Assembly (NCBI RefSeq): GCF_014356525.2
Contig: NC_052507.1
Location: forward strand, 3,075,992 to 3,139,991
Length of the DNA stretch: 64,000 nucleotides
Origin: Nilaparvata lugens
Lineage: Eukaryota > Arthropoda > Insecta > Hemiptera > Delphacidae
Direction of reading: 5' to 3'
A program made the translations under genes and the position numbers. The notes below the pieces were generated by a model. The model did not search any database. It was not told the origin of the DNA and saw nothing but the letters and a program-made list of their open reading frames with translations. This document shows, one piece after another, positions 31,139 through 41,402 of this stretch (positions are counted from its first letter, which is position 1; every line of letters starts with the position of its first letter).

Positions 31139-31620
31139 GAAACGAAAATTTTCTCAAAATATCAATTTTCGAGAAAGTTATCCAATCGACCAAAAATAAC
31201 TTCTAGTCAAGTTATTTTTAGTAAATTGAGAATTTATATTTTTAGAAAATGTTAGTTTTATTCAATCAAAAATACCATGAAGAATATATCCTATGAATCT
31301 CATAAGGTGCGAACAGACTTTCGCTCTGCACCGCAACCGAACGTCACTCGAGCAGATCGATTGATGATCGACCGGGGAGCAAGAGTGGAACGCGAGAAGA
31401 GCTAACATCTCCCGTAACGTTCATGATCGGTGCGTGTACAGAGCGGGGGCGGAGCGATTGCGGATCGATGGCGGAACAAGGGCGGAGCGTGCGCGGAGCG
31501 GGTTGGAGGCGCGTATATCTGTACGCAGCTTTAGATTAATCTCTAACCGAATTTGAAATGTTTTGTTTCAGAAAATTAAACTTCAGGCGCTCATATCTCG
31601 ATAAGTAATGATCGGAAAAA
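31020..31620. repeat. Large palindrome (arms ~180 bp)
   Basis: The last part of the third tandem unit (31020-31145) is mirrored by 31250-31620; for example AACATTTCAAATTTGGTTAG against CTAACCGAATTTGAAATGTT. The centre near 31200 pairs CCAAAAATAACTTCTAG with CAAGTTATTTTTAG. The right arm is lengthened by the 227-bp insertion at 31305-31531. Confidence 0.75.
31305..31531. mobile_element. GC-rich MITE (AAGGTGCGTACAGA ends), copy 1
   Basis: TIRs are AGGTGCGAACAGA on the left and, reversed, AAGCTGCGTACAGA on the right, with TA on both sides (31303-31304 and 31532-31533). The mirrored arm and the three tandem units show the uninterrupted target (AGATAAATCTATGAGATT), so insertion at a TA is demonstrable. 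The body is rich in CGGAGCG repeats. The second copy is at 55034-55250. Confidence 0.85.
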
Positions 31621-31803
31621 AATACTTCTTGAGAAAACTTTCCCATTTTGATAGCTTGATGACATACAAATCGAAAAACTTTGAAAAATATCACCAGTAG
31701 AAAGTTTATTTTTAGCCTTTGCACAGTCGTGAAACTTCGTGAGAGCTCGGCTATTTCCGATCTCTGCTTTAGTAAACAGCCTGCTGTTCTGTCGTCTTCA
31801 AGT

Positions 31804-31941
31804 TTACATTCTAATCAAAAACTCACGAATACCGTAAGTTAATGGGATGCACCAATATTTTCTCTTTTTCCTTGATAGTTCCTCTTTCTCTGCTTCATCC
31901 ACAACTGCCAAAAATAACATTTCTTCATCTGAGTGATCCAT
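31804..31941 (-). pseudogene. Possible Harbinger transposase N-terminal exon
   Basis: A 45-codon minus-strand frame starts at ATG 31941 (MDHSDEEMLFLAVVDEAEKE) and goes on with a basic patch KKRKYWCIPLTYGIREF before a stop at 31804. Acidic residues followed by a Lys/Arg-rich run and a YWxxPL/R...F pattern is the usual beginning of HARBI1-type transposases. A splice donor could lie at GGTATTCG or CGTGAG near its end. It is on the opposite strand from, and far away from, the exon at 16269. Length and decay make this a guess. Confidence 0.35.
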
Positions 31942-32087
31942 CACTCACGTCTTACCATTTTATCACAACCTCAAATTAGAACTGACTTCAACAACTATGT
32001 CTCAATTAATTCAAATCGCAATTGGCAAGTCTACATCACGACTAACCAGTCCAAAACGGAGCTGCGGCGAAAGTGCAAGCACATTCA

Positions 32088-32628
32088 TTTTCCTACAGTT
32101 ACGTTGAAAAGTGGCCATTGCTGCACTGATCACAGAACGCAAAGAATCACTTTTCCGCTCTAGTGCGGGAAAAATTTTTCTGCACTCCAGATTTGCAACA
32201 TGGCAACGCAAAATACTTAGTAGGTTATATGGAGCAACAGTGCAGCAAAATCAAAATGAAGTTGGTAACAGTGACTGCTGTGGCTGCTATAGTGAGCAGA
32301 GGTGCAACGAAACACAACGCGCTAATTATTATTCATTATATATTATAACCAAGGACAACGAGGACTTTAGGATTTTAGGATTAAGGTTTTTATCAATAAA
32401 ATTACACAGAAAAACATTTGATGCATTTCAGGCAATTTTACCCATAATTACCCACTTTTCATATTCAATGGTAACTGTAGGAAAAACTTAATGTGAAATA
32501 CGTGCGCAAAGTTCTTCTGCTGCACTCAAGAAACCATTCCGCCCTCGCCTACGGCTCGGGCGTAAAACGTTTCTTTCGGTGCAGCAAACTGACACTTTGC
32601 GCACTAGTTGCACAAATAACTATTTCCG
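32088..32628 (-). mobile_element. Composite element E1 without element B
   Basis: Reverse copy of E1 at 24370-25950. It contains the subelement with inverted TTTTCCTACAGTTAC ends (about 32090-32490) and the palindromic module up to GTTGCACAAATAACTA. In forward sense the ORF 32111-32491 (126 codons) is open and parallels minus 25687-25924; no recognisable domain. Confidence 0.7.
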
Positions 32629-32825
32629 CTCTCCTGCGCGCCGCGCCGCACCGCTCCACCGACCTAGTGCACGCTCACCTTTATAATTTGTTATCAACTA
32701 TTATCACAACACCCTTGACAACTCTGTTCTTGACCCTCTTAACGACTATCTGGCATTGCACACACAAAGCTATAGATTTACCGGAAAATTTACAAATTTA
32801 CATCTAGACCATCACAATGAAGAAA

Positions 32826-33575
32826 CTTTATTGACCGATCGAAGTGAGGTCTAAGATTCAAGTCGACGGTTTGGCATTTCTCTTAATGTTTAAATGTTTG
32901 AATGTTTTTAATGTTTATATGTTTCAAATCAAATCAAATCAAATTTATTTGTTTGAACAAACAATATATAAAAAGATATAATTGAAACAACACTCACATG
33001 GACACGCAGGTCTGTTTGTGAGTTGTTTGAGTTCGTAATTACATTATTTAAATTATTATAACTTGAGAGAAATTCCTGGAAATTAGATTTGGCTAGGTAC
33101 ATTGTATTGAAAGGAAAAGAATAACTTGACTAAGGAAGTAAATTGAATTATGATATGTTACATAATAGAAATTATTATTCAATCATAGAAATATTGTAGC
33201 ACAACTACACACATACAACTCACACATACAGGGAGGGGGATGACAGCCACACACATACCACACACATACACACACCAACATTCTAAAATGGATGTTAAAT
33301 GCATTAAAATTCATTGGTTGATTACTGATGGAGGTAGAGAAGATGAAAATTGGAAGCTCAAAATAATAAATATATAGAGGAATAAAATTTGTATGTTTTG
33401 TTTATATGTTTATATGTTGCGCATTTACGACGAAACGCGGTAATAGATTTCCATGAAATTTGACAGGTATGTTCCTTTTTAAATTGCGCATCGACGTATA
33501 AGGTTTTTGGAAATTTTGCATTTCAAGGATAATATAAAAGAAAAAAGGTGCCTCCTTCATACGCCAATATTACCG
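32826..33575 (+). repeat. Repeat family Y, copy 2, with LINE tail inserted
   Basis: Matches 1736-1818 plus 2619-2760. It is interrupted by 32926-33385, which starts with (AAATC)n. Confidence 0.6.
32926..33385 (-). mobile_element. LINE 3' end, minus strand, (TTTGA)n tail
   Basis: Begins with a reversed (TTTGA)n tail and TTTATTTG, then an AT-rich UTR with a CACACATAC microsatellite (33205-33275). No coding motifs. Confidence 0.5.
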
Positions 33576-34083
33576 TAAAAAACAGACTATAGAATTATTC
33601 ATCATAAATCAGCTGTCTAGTGGACTATAATACTAACCGTTCAAAAACATCGAACATATCTTGAAAATGTATCTTTCCATTAACGTTAGTAGACAGTTGC
33701 AGCCAGACCTGATAACAGCGCTCACATTCACATTCCGGGACGACACGTCACGGTACGATAGGACAGGAAGCTCTATATTTATTTAGGATTTTTTCTAGAC
33801 ATTTTAAATTGATAAATTATTCATTAATTTTTGAGAAAACATAACAACAGGTCAATGTAATTTACTGAGCGCGAGGTCTACTGTTCACAGAACTACTAGT
33901 ATGTCTAGGTTGGTAGCAACATAAAGGAAGTAAATGCTCTTATTTGATACATAATTTATATTACTTATTCAATCTGTGGTGGCAATCAGTCGAAAACCCC
34001 ATTATTTTGAATCAAAATTCCAGAGATACAGCACTGTATCAAGCCTCTTCGCGTCTCAAGCCTCTCACTTCTCACCTCTCATT
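33576..34083. other. No gene recognised
   Basis: Single-copy-looking. Includes GGGACGACACGTCACGGTAC (33737-33756), with the short inverted repeat GACACGTC, and the motif GCGAGGTCTACTGTTC shared with 21630-21650 in reverse. The ORF at 33944-34141 crosses into the LINE-A tail. Confidence 0.4.
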
Positions 34084-34375
34084 TGGTAGAGAGTTAGTGG
34101 GGAGGATATTTTTAATATTCTTTCCGAAGAATGGACATTGATATGTCCACAGCTCCGCCAATTTATGTAGATGCATAACAATATAATAATTATCTATAGT
34201 TATTATATTACAAATTACTTTTCATATCATATACAGTTCAATAATTATTTTCTTAGTCTATATTATGTAAATCATCTATAATTTTGCTGTATTGTAAGCT
34301 ATTGTATATAAGTGTATAAGCCAGTATATATTGTAATCTACATAAATAAAGTACTCAATCAATCAATCAATCAAT
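34084..34375 (+). mobile_element. LINE-A 3' end, uninterrupted copy
   Basis: Continuous version of 7460-7726 plus 9658-9692, ending in (AATC)n. It proves that LINE-B interrupted LINE-A at AATCT. Confidence 0.8.
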
Positions 34376-34740
34376 TCTCTCCTACATGGAGATCTACCTA
34401 TTTCAATCACATTGTAGGATCACATTACACAAAGACAGAATCTCTTCTCAATCTCAATGATGCAATAACCGTTGGTGAACAATGAGTGATCGGATTCAAG
34501 CGAGTAAGCCGAGGAATCTTCACACATTTCACAAGGAGGAGTTACTTAGAAGGCTACAAGTAGCGAGAAGCTACTTATGATAAGTGAATGAGTTTGTTCG
34601 GGCCACTAGCGCCCGGCTTAAGACTGAACGCAGCCTGAAGTGCCGTTGTGTTTCGCATATTGCCTAGGCTAACAGCTGAAGGCGTAGCAAGATCTTTTGA
34701 TGGCTTGAAACTACTGTCGCTTTGTCACCTTGCACTTACC
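34376..34740. other. Unassigned, single-copy-looking
   Basis: Contains short hairpin-like stretches (GCTACAAGTAGCGAGAAGCTACTT at about 34554 onward; GGGCCACTAGCGCCCGG at 34600-34617) but no tRNA fold. No ORF. Confidence 0.35.
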
Positions 34741-34870
34741 TTACTCGTTTGAGACAGAGAAAGAGAGAGAGTGTGTGAGAGAGGAGAGAGAGAGTGTGTG
34801 AGAGAGGAGAGAGAGAGTGAGAATGAGAGAGTGAGAGTTGGGGAGAGAGATTACCTTCTCAGATTTGTTT
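34741..34870. repeat. GA microsatellite
   Basis: Repeats of GAGAGAGAGTGTGTGAGAGA. Confidence 0.85.
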
Positions 34871-34893
34871 CATGGAACTGAGAGACAAGAGGG

Positions 34894-35165
34894 AATTCAG
34901 ATTCAGATTCAGATTCAGATTCCTTTATTCATGTGTTCAACAAAACATAATTCAACTTACGTTCTAGCGTTAAAAATAAATACCAGTAGCGGTAAAATGA
35001 CATGGTGAATCATATAAAACCAATGAGTTCTACAATAATATTGAGGAAGAATAATGATGAAAAATGCAAAAGTTAAGGTACTACTGTAATGTTTTCACAT
35101 GAAACGGTGGAGTTTGGACCTTAAGAAGTCCATTCTCAGAGAGGGTATCGAGGATACCCTCCCCT
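34894..35165 (-). mobile_element. LINE 3' end, minus strand, (TGAATC)n tail
   Basis: Starts with four (GATTCA) units, the reversed tail, and ends near GAGGGTATCGAGGATACCCTC, a perfect small hairpin at 35141-35161. No coding motifs. Confidence 0.5.
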
Positions 35166-35189
35166 TCAGCACTTGACTGTAACAATGGG

Positions 35190-35860
35190 AATGGGAGAGA
35201 GCGAAAGAGAGAGAGAGTAGGAAAGAGAGAGTGTGAGTTGGGGAGTGAGCGGGAGATAGAAAGTAAGAGAAAGACAGATTACCTTCGCAGACTCGTTCCA
35301 TGGAACTGAGAGTCGAAAGCCGGTAAAGGCATATAGCTGAGAGAAAAATGATGAGGAAAAGGGGGAAAACGAGATAGAGAGTAAGAGAAAGAGAGAGTAG
35401 GAGAGATTCCCTTTGAAGAGTCATTCATTGGAGCTGAAAAACGGTTGCCGAAAAATGCCTGCTGTTAAGAGAGAGAAAAATAGAAGAAGAAGGAGAAAAA
35501 GAGTGAATAAGGAAGAGAGATTAGGAAAAATAAAGTGAAAATGGGTAGATCACCTTCTTAGACTTGTTTCTTGGAACTAAGAAACTTACACCGAAGACAG
35601 TGTATAGCTAAGAGACAAAGAAGGGGTTAGAGAGAGGAGGAGGAGGAGGAGAAGGAGAAGGAGAAGGAGGAGGAGAAGGAGGAGGAGGAGTAGGATGAGG
35701 AGGAAGGAAAAGAAGAAGAAGAAGAAGAAGAAAAAGAAGAAGAAGAAGAAGAAGAAGTATGCCTGTTGTTAGGAGAAACAAATATAAAATGAGGAGAGAA
35801 TGATGAAAAGAAAGAGAAAGAGACAGTGTGAGAGTAAGCGAGAGAGTGAGTGTGTGTGAC
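35190..35860. repeat. Purine-rich microsatellite region
   Basis: GA, GGA and GAA tracts (strongest at 35636-35758) separated by short non-simple stretches with three approximate copies of TTCCATGGAACTGAGAG (34867, 35296, 35570). ORFs on the minus strand are low complexity. Confidence 0.85.
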
Positions 35861-36088
35861 TTGATCTCCACCTTCCAAACTCCACTCGCAAACAGTTTTG
35901 GCGCAAAGTGACGCGTCTTTTGAATGGAGGGCGAGCGTAGACGACGTCGGAGCACCAAGCTTTGATTAAACAAGTTTCTGCAAGTTTGCCAAGGTGTTGG
36001 AAATGTGAGATCAGATCACCCTCTCTCAAGACTATATTGAAAATATTCTCCCCTGTCAAAATCTAAACGACAATTCTCAACGATTTCC
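35861..36088. other. Single-copy segment with E2F-like site
   Basis: TTTTGGCGCAAA at 35896-35907 fits an E2F/DP binding site, and GACGACGTCGG follows at 35940. There is no gene attached, so this may be chance. Confidence 0.3.
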
Positions 36089-36091
36089 TGC

Positions 36092-36235
36092 CTATAGTGA
36101 GGTTCACGTTATAACGGCAGTGGAGGAAGTTGGGAGAACAGGGTTGCCGATTCTCCACCTTGCCACTGCCTTCTATAGAGGATAGCTTATAACGGTATAT
36201 CTGATGTAATATTAACTGTTCATTCTCGTTTAAAA
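36092..36235 (+). mobile_element. MITE PM, left half
   Basis: TATAGTGAGGTTCACGTTAT and the left half as in 23589-23719, ending at TTCATTCTCGTTTAAAAT; no right half. Confidence 0.7.
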
Positions 36236-36429
36236 TATTCAATCCTATACCATTAAACGAGCAATTTCTGTTTATATGTTTAGATGTTCAGATGTTTGAA
36301 TGCTTAGATGTTCAAATGTTTGTATTTCACCGGACCAGAACATAGTATTATAATATAATACTTCAATTATATAATAAAATACTAATATATATAACTTGTT
36401 TTATAATATAATACTATAATATAATACTT

Positions 36430-36620
36430 AGGTTTATAATATAAAAATTCGATTGCACTAGGTCTCATCCCTGGGAAAAGTCGCTGAAGGACATTAAAAT
36501 GATCTATTCATCCTTGGAAAAACAGCTGATAATTTCGTCGTCTGTTGATGATGGGAGTGAGTGAGCGAGTGTATGTGTGTGGGACTGAGACAAAATTATG
36601 ACTCAGCTGTTGAACTTTTG
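36430..36620 (+). repeat. Repeat family X fragment
   Basis: ATTCGATTGCACTAGGTCTC, then CATCCTTGGAAAAACAGCTG, as in 39826-40640 reversed. Confidence 0.6.
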
Positions 36621-36641
36621 TATCATTCAATCTTACCTTAT

Positions 36642-36775
36642 AGTACCGGTTAAATTTTAATTTTGATTAATTCCAGTACAACCAATCAGATAGGCCTAAG
36701 CTATATTTTTGAAATGGTCTGATTTGGTTCACGTGAAATTAATCAGGATTAGAATTTAACATGCTTTTGTGAGAG
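36642..36775. mobile_element. Foldback MITE related to 4011
   Basis: CCGGTTAAATTTTAATTTTG and the AACCAATCAGA inner arm are mirrored by GATTTGGTTC and TTAGAATTTAAC; diverged. Confidence 0.55.
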
Positions 36776-36892
36776 AAATTTTTGCATTCCTCTGGGAATT
36801 AATCTCAATCCTCTGTGATTAGATAGAAGCTATCTGAATGAACTATAAATATATTATAACTTCTTCTTTCTTGATGATTATTTCCAAACTAG

Positions 36893-37312
36893 AAATGCAT
36901 GATATCACATATATCTATGAATTATGAAGAGATGAAATACAACCATATTTTTTGTAATGCATTTTTAGAATATGTTCAACGAGATTTGCCAAATAATATG
37001 AATCATCCCTGATTATCTATGGTAGAGTCGGTAATATATTTGCAGTTTCATGAAAAAATAGAAAGATGAAACATTGAAACAAATAATTCATATTTCATCC
37101 TCCTATCACATAATTATATCCATGAATTATAGAGAGATGGAATACAACCATATTTTTTGTAATGTATTTTTAGAATATGTTTAACGAGATTTGCCAAATA
37201 ATATGAATCATCCCTGATTATCTATGGTAGAGTCTGTAATATATTTGCGGTTTGATAAAAAATAGAAAGATGAAACATTGGAACAAATAATTCATATTTC
37301 ATCCTCCTTCAA
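36893..37312 (+). repeat. Tandem duplication of ~207 bp
   Basis: Two copies share CAACCATATTTTTTGTAATG, GAGATTTGCCAAATAATATG and CCCTGATTATCTATGGTAGA, with start points at about 36903 and 37110. It lies in otherwise single-copy DNA. Confidence 0.85.
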
Positions 37313-37611
37313 CGGTTCGTATTTATATAGATCCTTTATATAGTGTCACATTAACACACCATACAATTAGAGTAATTGAGAATTTCACTACCAGCGCAAC
37401 GAATTAGGCATAATTAATGGCTTAATCCGCGAGGAAAAGCTTGAAAAAATCGGATCCAGTAAATTCATGCTTGGAAAAATCGAAACAATCGACAACTGAT
37501 TCCGATTATCACACTTCGGAGAATTCGGTTTTCCCCCGGGGAAAATTGGGAGTTTAAATATTTTCAGTATTTTTTTTCCTGTAACGGATGCGGGGGTAGA
37601 GGGGGATAAAT
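37313..37611. other. Single-copy segment, homeodomain-like motifs
   Basis: Holds AATTAATGGCTTAATCCGCG (37394-37433 region) with ATTA cores and a TAATCC bicoid/Otx-type site, plus a TCCCCCGGGGAAAA palindrome at 37531-37546. Short sites of this kind are frequent by chance. Confidence 0.25.
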
Positions 37612-38065
37612 AAATATATGTAGTATACAGGAATATTCATAGGAGGAGAGACGTATACAGTAATATTGTATTAGATGGTGAGGGGGCAATATATAGTACA
37701 CAGAAATTTTTATAGGGGGAGAGACGTATACAGTAATATTGTATTGGATGGCGAAAGGGCAGTATATATAGTATACAGAAATATTTATAGGGGGAGAGAC
37801 GTATACAGTGATATTGTATTGGATGGTTAAGGGGCAGTATGGTAGTATACAGAAATATTCATAGGGGGAGAGACGTATATAGTAATATTGTGTTAGATGG
37901 CGAAAGGGCAGTATATATAGTACAAAGAAATATTTATAGGGGAATATTGTAATACAATGATATTGTATTAGATGGTTAGGGGCAGTATATATAGTACACA
38001 GAAATATTTATAGGGGAAGAGACGAATACAGTTATATTGTGTTAAATGAAAAGGGAGCTGTATAT
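37612..38065 (+). repeat. ~74-bp minisatellite, about six units
   Basis: The unit has GAGAGACGTATACAGTAATA, TTGTATTAGATGG, GGGGCAGTATATATAGTA and CAGAAATATTTATAGGGG, with the ACGTATAC motif at 37651, 37724, 37799 and 37873, then decayed. No ORF. Confidence 0.85.
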
Positions 38066-38437
38066 ATAGAACGTTGACGCCCCGAGCGCTACAGAGATAG
38101 GATTCAATTTTTCGAATGAATATTCCAGCAAAAAAACGACGCAAAATAAAACGCGGGAGTTGACGGCTTGCTCAATTAAGCTTCTCGACAAAGACTTGGG
38201 CTAATGCGATGGCGATAATTGCACCAACCCTGGATAAAAAGAGAGAAACAATGGACTGTAAATTGAGGCGGCTGTGAGATATAAATTTGGCCAGAGAAAA
38301 CTTCTGTATCTCTAGATTATTTATTCTATGTGCTGACCAATCGTATATTATAAGGTTACCATCCTGCCTCTCGCAATTCTAATTATAACAGGTATCTTCC
38401 TCTCTTTTTTTCTCTTCTCCAACACACCCAATGTTTT
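38066..38437. other. Single-copy segment
   Basis: Moderate GC and no repeats shared with the rest of the window. Includes GCGATGGCGATAATTGCACC and two Cad-like ATAAAA/TTTTATC sites. No ORF of note. Confidence 0.3.
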
Positions 38438-38535
38438 TCGATGTTTTTCAATGTTTTTCGATGTTTTTCAAAGTTTTTCTAGTGTTTTTCAATGTTACTT
38501 CGATGTTTCTCGATGTTTTTCAATGTTTTTTTTAT
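38438..38535 (+). repeat. ~10-bp minisatellite
   Basis: (ATGTTTTTCG/A)n, about nine units. Confidence 0.85.
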
Positions 38536-38632
38536 TTGTAACATTTTATTGTGTTTCATTTGTTTCGTAATTCTTTGTAATTTTGTTTTGTCTTGTTTTG
38601 TGTGTTTTTAATTAATTGAAATTTAATCTAGT

Positions 38633-38765
38633 GAGGTCCACGTTGTAATGACGGTGGATAAAGATAGGACAACAGCTTTACTGATTCTTTGCCTTGCCAC
38701 TGCCCTCTATAGAGGATGGCTGATAACGGTCTATCTGGTGTAATATGAACTGTTTATTACTGGTA
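38633..38765 (+). mobile_element. MITE PM, left half
   Basis: CTAGTGAGGTCCACGTTGTA, then the left half to AACTGTTTATTA; no right half. Confidence 0.65.
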
Positions 38766-38847
38766 AAAATAATAATTTAAGAAATAAAACGCTCCTTGCT
38801 ATGATAATAGCGCAGTGATAGATATATCATAGATGTAGTACAGAGTT

Positions 38848-38990
38848 GAATTTATTTATTTATTTATTTCATTGACAATTATCACAAATCATAATTATAT
38901 TAAATATAATATGATTGGGCGAAGACAACAGGCATAGCCGAAAACTGTCTTCTCCCAAATTTTTACAAATAAAAGTTTCAAAAAAGAGTA
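38848..38990 (-). repeat. LINE 3' UTR, minus, (TAAA)n tail
   Basis: (TTTA)n followed by GACAACAGGCATAGCCGAAAAC; counterpart of 18905-18990. Confidence 0.5.
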
Positions 38991-39659
38991 AGGTTAAGAT
39001 TTCACTTTCACTTCAAAAAGTCCAATTTCCACTTCAAAACTAATGACTAAACTGAAAATTTTGAATTTTGATATTTAAAACTGATAAAAAACAAAAATAT
39101 TTCACTCGAATCTCTACAAATTGGAAATGTTTGAGTAATTTTGCAAAATTTTGAGCCAGAAAAGAAACACAACTTCACTATTAACACAGCTGATATAAAA
39201 TTATGATATAAATTATGGAAACAGCTGAATATTTCTTTTACAAGAATAATTCACTAGTAAATTTTATTAGGAATCGTATTTGAATTTTTGAAAACCACTT
39301 GTCTGTCGCTTGGAAATTTTGGTTAGTCTTCTTGAATTCAACTTATTGGAAGGGAAGGTGGTCTTGTAGTACATGATTTCGATACAGAATTTCAAGAGAA
39401 AATGAATGGCAAAAACCGAACATCGATTTCTCGAACCGTTTCAAAGTTATTTACATATAAAGATACCAATAAATCATACAAAAATGGAATTAATGGATAC
39501 ATAGAATACATATTTTTAAGGCTAGTAATGAAACTAGTTGATGTGTGACAGAAAAAAAGTAACCTTGATATATTTAATTGTGGTCCAATAGTAACATAGA
39601 TATACAATGTAGATTAAACACACCAATAAGAGTAGATGGAGATAAATAAAGATAAAAAA
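38991..39659. other. AT-rich, no gene recognised
   Basis: Repeated TTTCACTTTCACTTCAAAA-like stretches at 38998-39040 and otherwise featureless. Confidence 0.4.
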
Positions 39660-39776
39660 ATCATGTTTTTGCAGTCAGGGGAGCTCGAAACGTATAGAAA
39701 ACTTGAAATTGTGGTATCTTAATTTTTTTGGAAAGCAATACTTTCCTTACCTATAGGGTTAGGAAAGTAAAAAACC
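39660..39776 (-). repeat. TG-element end fragment (minus)
   Basis: AGGGGAGCTCGAAACGTATAG to GGAAAGCAATACTTTCCTTAC is the left end of the TG-element in reverse. Confidence 0.7.
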
Positions 39777-39825
39777 AAGGTAACAGAACCAGTCAAGTGA
39801 CAATATTATCTATTTCTAGATAAAA

Positions 39826-40640
39826 TATCGGGGCACCGTGCTTCGCTTGTTATTAATTTATGAACTATTGATAAACAGAACACAATTCTTTAAAATGATT
39901 GGGGAAGGACTAACAGGCACAGCTCAAAACTGTTTCTTCCTCGAATTTGAATTTATACACTAGAAATTGTACAGAAAGTATGTTCCATACTCTTGAATTC
40001 AGGTTCAATTTTCAGTCCAAACATTATTTAAGAACAAAAAAGTCATAATTTAGATTATTTACAAACCAATTTAATAGCAAAAAACACTCACTAATCACTT
40101 GAAATTGTCATATTATAATATGATTAACTTTAGAAATTATGATATACATAGTTTAGAATGATTATCATGTCATGTCAAGAAATCAGATTATTTTGATCGA
40201 GTCGATTAAAATTTCTAGATAATATTTCTCGCTAATTGATTTCACAGCTGGAAATGATTATGTTTCTCTCCCACACACACATCGTCTGTTTCGACAGACG
40301 ACGAAACTATCATCTGTTTTTCCAAGGATGAATAATTATTATCCTGTTCTTGTCCTTCAGCGAGTTTTCCCAGAGATGAGACCAAGTGCAATCGAATTTT
40401 CTATCCTGTTTTTCCAAGGATGAATAATAATTATCCTGCTCTTGTCCTTCAGCGAGTTTTCCCAGGGATGAGACCTAGTGCAATCGAATTTTTATATCAT
40501 AAACCTACTACGTTCCAAATTTCGTGTAAATCGTGAGAGCCGTTTTTGAGATCCGTTGGACATAAATAACCAAATATAAAGAAATGTGAATAACCAAACA
40601 TAAAAATATATATACAGATATACAAAAATTGCTCGCTCAA
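39826..40640 (-). repeat. Repeat family X, longest copy
   Basis: Contains an internal duplication of CAAGGATGAATAATNATTAT and the GAGTTTTCCCAG block (40322-40398 and 40410-40475). A LINE-like 3' end (39897 to about 40215) with AGGCACAGCTCAAAACTG is inserted. Confidence 0.6.
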
Positions 40641-41155
40641 TAAAATAGGATAGAGATAAAGATGAACCAGTACAGTAGCGGAAGAGTAATTCGCACGACC
40701 ACTTTCGCACGCGTAGGCGCCGACACGGAAAACGAAGCGATTTACGATTCGCAAAAATTGCCACCACCGCCATAATTCCGCCCTTAATTAAGCGTCATTT
40801 GTTAGGGTTTGAGCTTTAATTGCGGGGCTTTAGACCACCAACCCTCTCTCCCAACTTTTATCAGCGTTTATCGCCGCGGTGGTATTTCGGGGTTTCTTCT
40901 ACGCAACTTTTCCTCCGTTTCGACTACTTGAGAGTCGACCAAATTGTTCCGCAGCAATCCATCAAGCCCCCAACAGCGGTTGAATGCCTATTTATTAGGG
41001 TGGCCTGACAACGCTGTGTCTTGTTGTGCGGTGGAAAAAACAACTAAACATCCCACGGTTACAATGTGATAATTATAATTGTTTTGGAATGCTGAGTTGC
41101 AATATCCGTCTCAGATACGTGACAGTTGAAACACAGAGAAAATAATATAGCATAA
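40641..41155. other. GC-richer, single-copy-looking segment
   Basis: CGCACGCGTAGGCGCCGACA, then TTAATTAAGCGTCATTTG, GGGGCTTTAGACCACC and TTTATCGCCGCGGTGG. The short ORFs on both strands (minus 40492-40773, plus 40820-41008) show no motif I recognise. It is a candidate regulatory or exon-bearing segment. A 40-bp stretch (41078-41120) is repeated at 41358-41402 across a MITE. Confidence 0.35.
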
Positions 41156-41344
41156 GGCCAGGCGCACATCAGTTAGTCAAGACAAGACAGGATCAGACAC
41201 GTTTAGTCACAATACTTCAAATTGTTTCTTATGACGCAACTCATCTGATTAGTCATTGCAAATAGACATGACAACTATGTGAAGTATTGTGACTAAACGT
41301 GACTAAACGTGACTAGTCTTGTCTTGACTAACTGGTGTACGCCC
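41156..41344. mobile_element. MITE with ~30-bp TIRs
   Basis: Left GCACATCAGTTAGTCAAGAC and right GTCTTGACTAACTGGTGTAC are inverted, with inner pairing of ACGTTTAGTCACAATACTTC and GAAGTATTGTGACTAAACGT. 189 bp, no ORF. Confidence 0.8.
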
Positions 41345-41402
41345 AGATTGATGATTGTTTTGCAATGTTGAGTTACAATATCCGTTTCAGATACGTTTCA
41401 GT

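Larger units (their letters stand above)
28140..32675. mobile_element. Large composite with inverted arms
   Basis: The arm at 28146-28258 (ACTTTCTACTGGTGATATTT and the following 80 bp) is reversed at 31620-31730. GTGCACTAGGTTGGTGGAG at 27988 is reversed at 32650-32672. Inside lie element B copy 3, a LINE 3' end, a tandem triplication, a foldback with an inserted MITE, a possible Harbinger exon and an E1 copy. It may be one old DNA transposon heavily loaded with later insertions; no target duplication is clear. Confidence 0.45.

Noticed and set aside
32111..32491. 126-codon ORF with a parallel at minus 25687-25924
   Set aside because: Lies in element E1 between short inverted repeats. Several frames are open in both copies; no domain.
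34550..34620. tRNA-like short hairpins
   Set aside because: No box A/box B order and no cloverleaf.
35095..36059. Minus-strand ORFs up to 121 codons
   Set aside because: Purine microsatellite translated in reverse; overlapping frames all open, no motif.
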